Shown here piece after piece: positions 62,483-64,000 of a stretch of DNA of 64,000 nucleotides. Location of the stretch: NCBI RefSeq assembly GCF_001046635.1, contig NZ_KQ130453.1:825772-889771 (forward strand). The letters are read 5' to 3'. The notes under the pieces are model-generated. The model made no database searches, was not told the origin of the DNA, and was given only the letters and a program-made list of their open reading frames with translations. This stretch comes from Novosphingobium barchaimii LL02. GTDB lineage: Bacteria; Pseudomonadota; Alphaproteobacteria; Sphingomonadales; Sphingomonadaceae. A program made the translations under genes and the position numbers. Each line of letters opens with the position of its first letter. Position 1 is the stretch's first letter.

Positions 62483-62647
62483 GAGCGTCTGATCTTCTCC
62501 AAACTCGTGCGGGGCATACCGTTTTGCGACGCGGGTTTCCAGAACAGTTTTGACAAAGTGCGGCCCGCAGATTTACGTTGCCGGCCCAGCAAGGCGATCG
62601 GCTCGTCAGAAACGGTCGTTTTGCAGAACCGCTGAGGAGCCGGGTTC
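62483..62647. promoter_or_regulatory. probable res site and divergent promoters
   Basis: This 165-bp gap separates the divergent resolvase and cargo genes. It holds the repeated motif CGTTTTGC (near 62520 and 62610) and a CGTCAGAAACGG segment similar to subsites of known res regions. Assignment rests on position and these motifs only. Confidence 0.5.
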
Positions 62648-63340
62648 ATGCAGGTGCTCGATACGGTTGGCTGGGTCGGTGATGGCGACGACACCGACTT
62701 CTTCCTCGCAATCGAGCGCACCTTCGATCTGCGCCTGCGCTCGAACCTGCCTTGGACAACGTTCGGCGAGGTGCGTGACCATGTCGTCGCGCATGTCGCA
62801 GCCTACAGCGGGGGCGGCACGACATGCGCCACGCAGATGACGTTCTACAGGCTTCGACGCGCGCTCGGGCTTGGCCGGCACGTCGGGCCGGATGCGCCGT
62901 TGGCGCCGCTGATCGGTGGGAAGCTGCGCCAAGCGTTCAGCGACCTGGAAGCCGATACCGACCTCAAGATGCCGGCGACGCGAGCCGGATGGCTTGGGAT
63001 TGTCAGTGGTCTCTGCTTCGCTGTCGCGGTCGCGATCCTCGCCTTCACGACGCTGGCACCTCCCCTTCGCATCTTCGCTGCTGGAGCGAGCGCCTACGCG
63101 GGGCTATGGTTACGGCACCTCGACCGCCGGCGATTACCTCGGAGGTGCGACACTATCGGCGATCTCGCCCGACTGGTCACGGAGCAGAACCGTGGCAGGC
63201 TTGCCCGCGACGGCGCGCGCCTCACCGCCCCCGAGATTTGGCGGATCATCCAGCAACTGGCCGCCGAGGAGAGCGGGATCGACCCCGATCTGATTGGGTC
63301 GGAAACGACCTTCTTCCGAGCCAAAGTGCGAGCAGCCTGA
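62648..63340 (+). CDS. transposon cargo: membrane protein with two ACP-like halves
   Basis: This 230-aa protein has an N-terminal soluble part (residues about 10-95: FLAIERTFDLRLRSNLPW, TFGEVRDHVVAHV, CATQMTFYRLRRALGLG), two hydrophobic segments in the middle (about 115-160: GIVSGLCFAVAVAILAFTTL and IFAAGASAYAGLWL) and a C-terminal part with DTIGDLARLVTEQN, LTAPEIWRIIQQLAAEESGIDP. The two soluble parts share the order T-x-G/F-E/D-V/L-x-x-V ... F/IWR-x-x-x-x-L ... I/V-x-P, so they look like a duplicated acyl-carrier-like fold. No Ser-bearing DSL site is obvious. ATG 62648 has GAGGAG upstream. Confidence 0.6.
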   Translation: MQVLDTVGWVGDGDDTDFFLAIERTFDLRLRSNLPWTTFGEVRDHVVAHVAAYSGGGTTCATQMTFYRLRRALGLGRHVGPDAPLAPLIGGKLRQAFSDLEADTDLKMPATRAGWLGIVSGLCFAVAVAILAFTTLAPPLRIFAAGASAYAGLWLRHLDRRRLPRRCDTIGDLARLVTEQNRGRLARDGARLTAPEIWRIIQQLAAEESGIDPDLIGSETTFFRAKVRAA

Positions 63341-63368
63341 TCAATGGCTTACTGGATTGCATAGATTG

Positions 63369-63821
63369 ATGCCGAGACACGGGACATTGCGTGGCGTCGG
63401 ACTGACGGCTTTGGGTGCCGTTGTCGTCGCAGGCTCTTTCGTCGCTCTCGGATTGCGACCGGATGGGATCGCCAGCTACTATCGCGATACGCTGACTCCG
63501 GCAGGGTTTGCCATTTGGTTCTGCGGCTTCGTAGCCGCCACACTCGCTCCACCCGCCATAGCTGTACTCTGCTGGTTTGGCGCCATGCGGTTCCGCTACG
63601 GGTGGCTTCTCCACATCCTGCTTGTTCCTGCCACCTACGCCGCTGTGCGAGGATCAATCGCGCTCATGCTCGCGGTAGCAAGTGAGCCGGACAGCGATGG
63701 CCCAACGAGATGGGCTACCGATCCAGCAGTGATGCTGATGGTGGTTTGCCCCATCGTGTACTTTCTGATCTTGGGTTCCACAAAGCTGCGTGAGCATCGC
63801 GCATCAGCAAATGACTGCTAA
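63369..63821 (+). CDS. transposon cargo: small integral membrane protein
   Basis: This 150-aa protein has about four hydrophobic segments (GLTALGAVVVAGSFVALGL, FAIWFCGFVAATLAPPAIAVL, LLHILLVPATYAAVRGSIAL and VMLMVVCPIVYFLIL). No family is recognised. It starts 29 bp after the ACP-like gene and is probably co-transcribed with it. The start may lie further up at 63294, inside the preceding gene. Confidence 0.55.
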   Translation: MPRHGTLRGVGLTALGAVVVAGSFVALGLRPDGIASYYRDTLTPAGFAIWFCGFVAATLAPPAIAVLCWFGAMRFRYGWLLHILLVPATYAAVRGSIALMLAVASEPDSDGPTRWATDPAVMLMVVCPIVYFLILGSTKLREHRASANDC

Positions 63822-63835
63822 TCTCGACTTTGTAG

Positions 63836-64000
63836 TTGGCAGATACCATGAGCGGCCCTTTGCCGTTTGCGAGCAGACGCGGATGATGGCGAGCACATTG
63901 TCGGATAGCGTGAGCAGCATAGTCGGCTCGTTGTCAGGTAATCTGGGCAGGAAAAGGCGCTGTTTGCGAGCAGAAGCTGCTACGGTTGCAAGCGCCTACA
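63836..64000 (-). repeat. right terminal inverted repeat of the transposon
   Basis: This is the reverse-complement counterpart of 58368-58532, ending CGCCTACA. It keeps the same spacing of all blocks: TTGGCAGA at 63836-63843, CCGTTTGCGAGCAG at 63863-63876, GCGCTGTTTGCGAGCAGA at about 63958-63975 and the terminus. The window stops exactly at its last base. Confidence 0.9.

Larger units (their letters stand above)
58368..64000. mobile_element. Tn552/Tn402-like transposon (TniA-TniB-resolvase) with cargo
   Basis: The element begins TGTAGGCG at 58368 and ends CGCCTACA at 64000, the last base of the window, giving 5633 bp. It encodes, on the minus strand, a serine resolvase, a DDE transposase and an AAA ATPase with start/stop overlaps. 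Three cargo genes lie outside this core. Both ends carry long related inverted repeats. The left flank interrupts a TonB receptor gene. A 5-bp target duplication CTATG is predicted but lies outside the window on the right. Confidence 0.9.

Noticed and set aside
1-64000. CRISPR arrays, tRNA and rRNA genes
   Set aside because: No regularly spaced direct repeats, cloverleaf with conserved T-loop, or rRNA-like segments were seen on reading both strands. A covariance-model scan would be needed to exclude a tRNA with certainty.

Overview
The window is high-GC, densely packed DNA from what looks like a sphingomonad (Novosphingobium/Sphingobium type alphaproteobacterium). The basis is TonB-dependent receptors with the usual VVTA box, a complete aerobic (cobG/cobF type) corrin block behind a cobalamin riboswitch, GGAAC-N16-GTT promoter motifs of the EcfG general stress type, and many ATGA start/stop overlaps. 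The genus is an inference from style, not from a marker gene. I saw no rRNA, tRNA or CRISPR array.

Region 1 (1-22.7 kb) is a catabolic and uptake island. It holds two paralogous luciferase-like flavin monooxygenases, two paralogous small exported cupins, a phytanoyl-CoA-dioxygenase-like oxygenase, a DLD-type FAD oxidoreductase with a c-type cytochrome nearby, a GH3 beta-glucosidase, four alpha/beta hydrolases or esterases, two GPH-type MFS symporters, a LysR regulator and a TonB receptor. The likely scheme is outer-membrane uptake of an esterified or glycosylated compound, periplasmic deacylation and deglycosylation, inner-membrane transport and cytoplasmic oxidation. The substrate cannot be read from sequence.

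Region 2 (22.7-30.3 kb) is a corrin-ring block, cobG-H-I-J and cobL-E-M-F on the minus strand under a cobalamin riboswitch. cobK lies in the opposite direction in the middle, sharing its start-codon bases with cobL and its 3' end with cobJ. Transcription of the block would therefore run antisense through cobK.

Region 3 (30.5-45.4 kb) carries envelope and stress genes: GlsB/YeaQ, AsmA-like protein, two L,D-transpeptidase-type proteins, outer-membrane phospholipase A, an orphan hybrid histidine kinase, a DUF2252 protein, a Crp/Fnr regulator and a large-subunit catalase (KatE).

Region 4 (45.4-57 kb) is a seven-gene, overlapping glycan operon: GT4, GT2, GT-B, ACAD-fold flavoprotein, PIG-L deacetylase, NodS-like methyltransferase, GT2. 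After it come a DUF2383 protein and a GT4/GH130 pair. The deacetylase plus N-methyltransferase logic recalls Nod-factor tailoring, and an ACAD-fold flavoprotein sits between the transferases and the tailoring enzymes. I know of no described product, and this is the best candidate here for an undescribed pathway.

Region 5 (57.2-64 kb) is a TonB receptor gene cut after about 372 codons by a transposon that fills the rest of the window. The element has ends that align without gaps over at least 165 bp, each holding reiterated TGCTCGC-type sites. It encodes a TniA-like DDE transposase, a TniB-like ATPase and a serine resolvase, and carries a lipoprotein-like gene and two membrane-protein genes, one with two ACP-like halves. 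Its right terminus coincides with the last base of the window.
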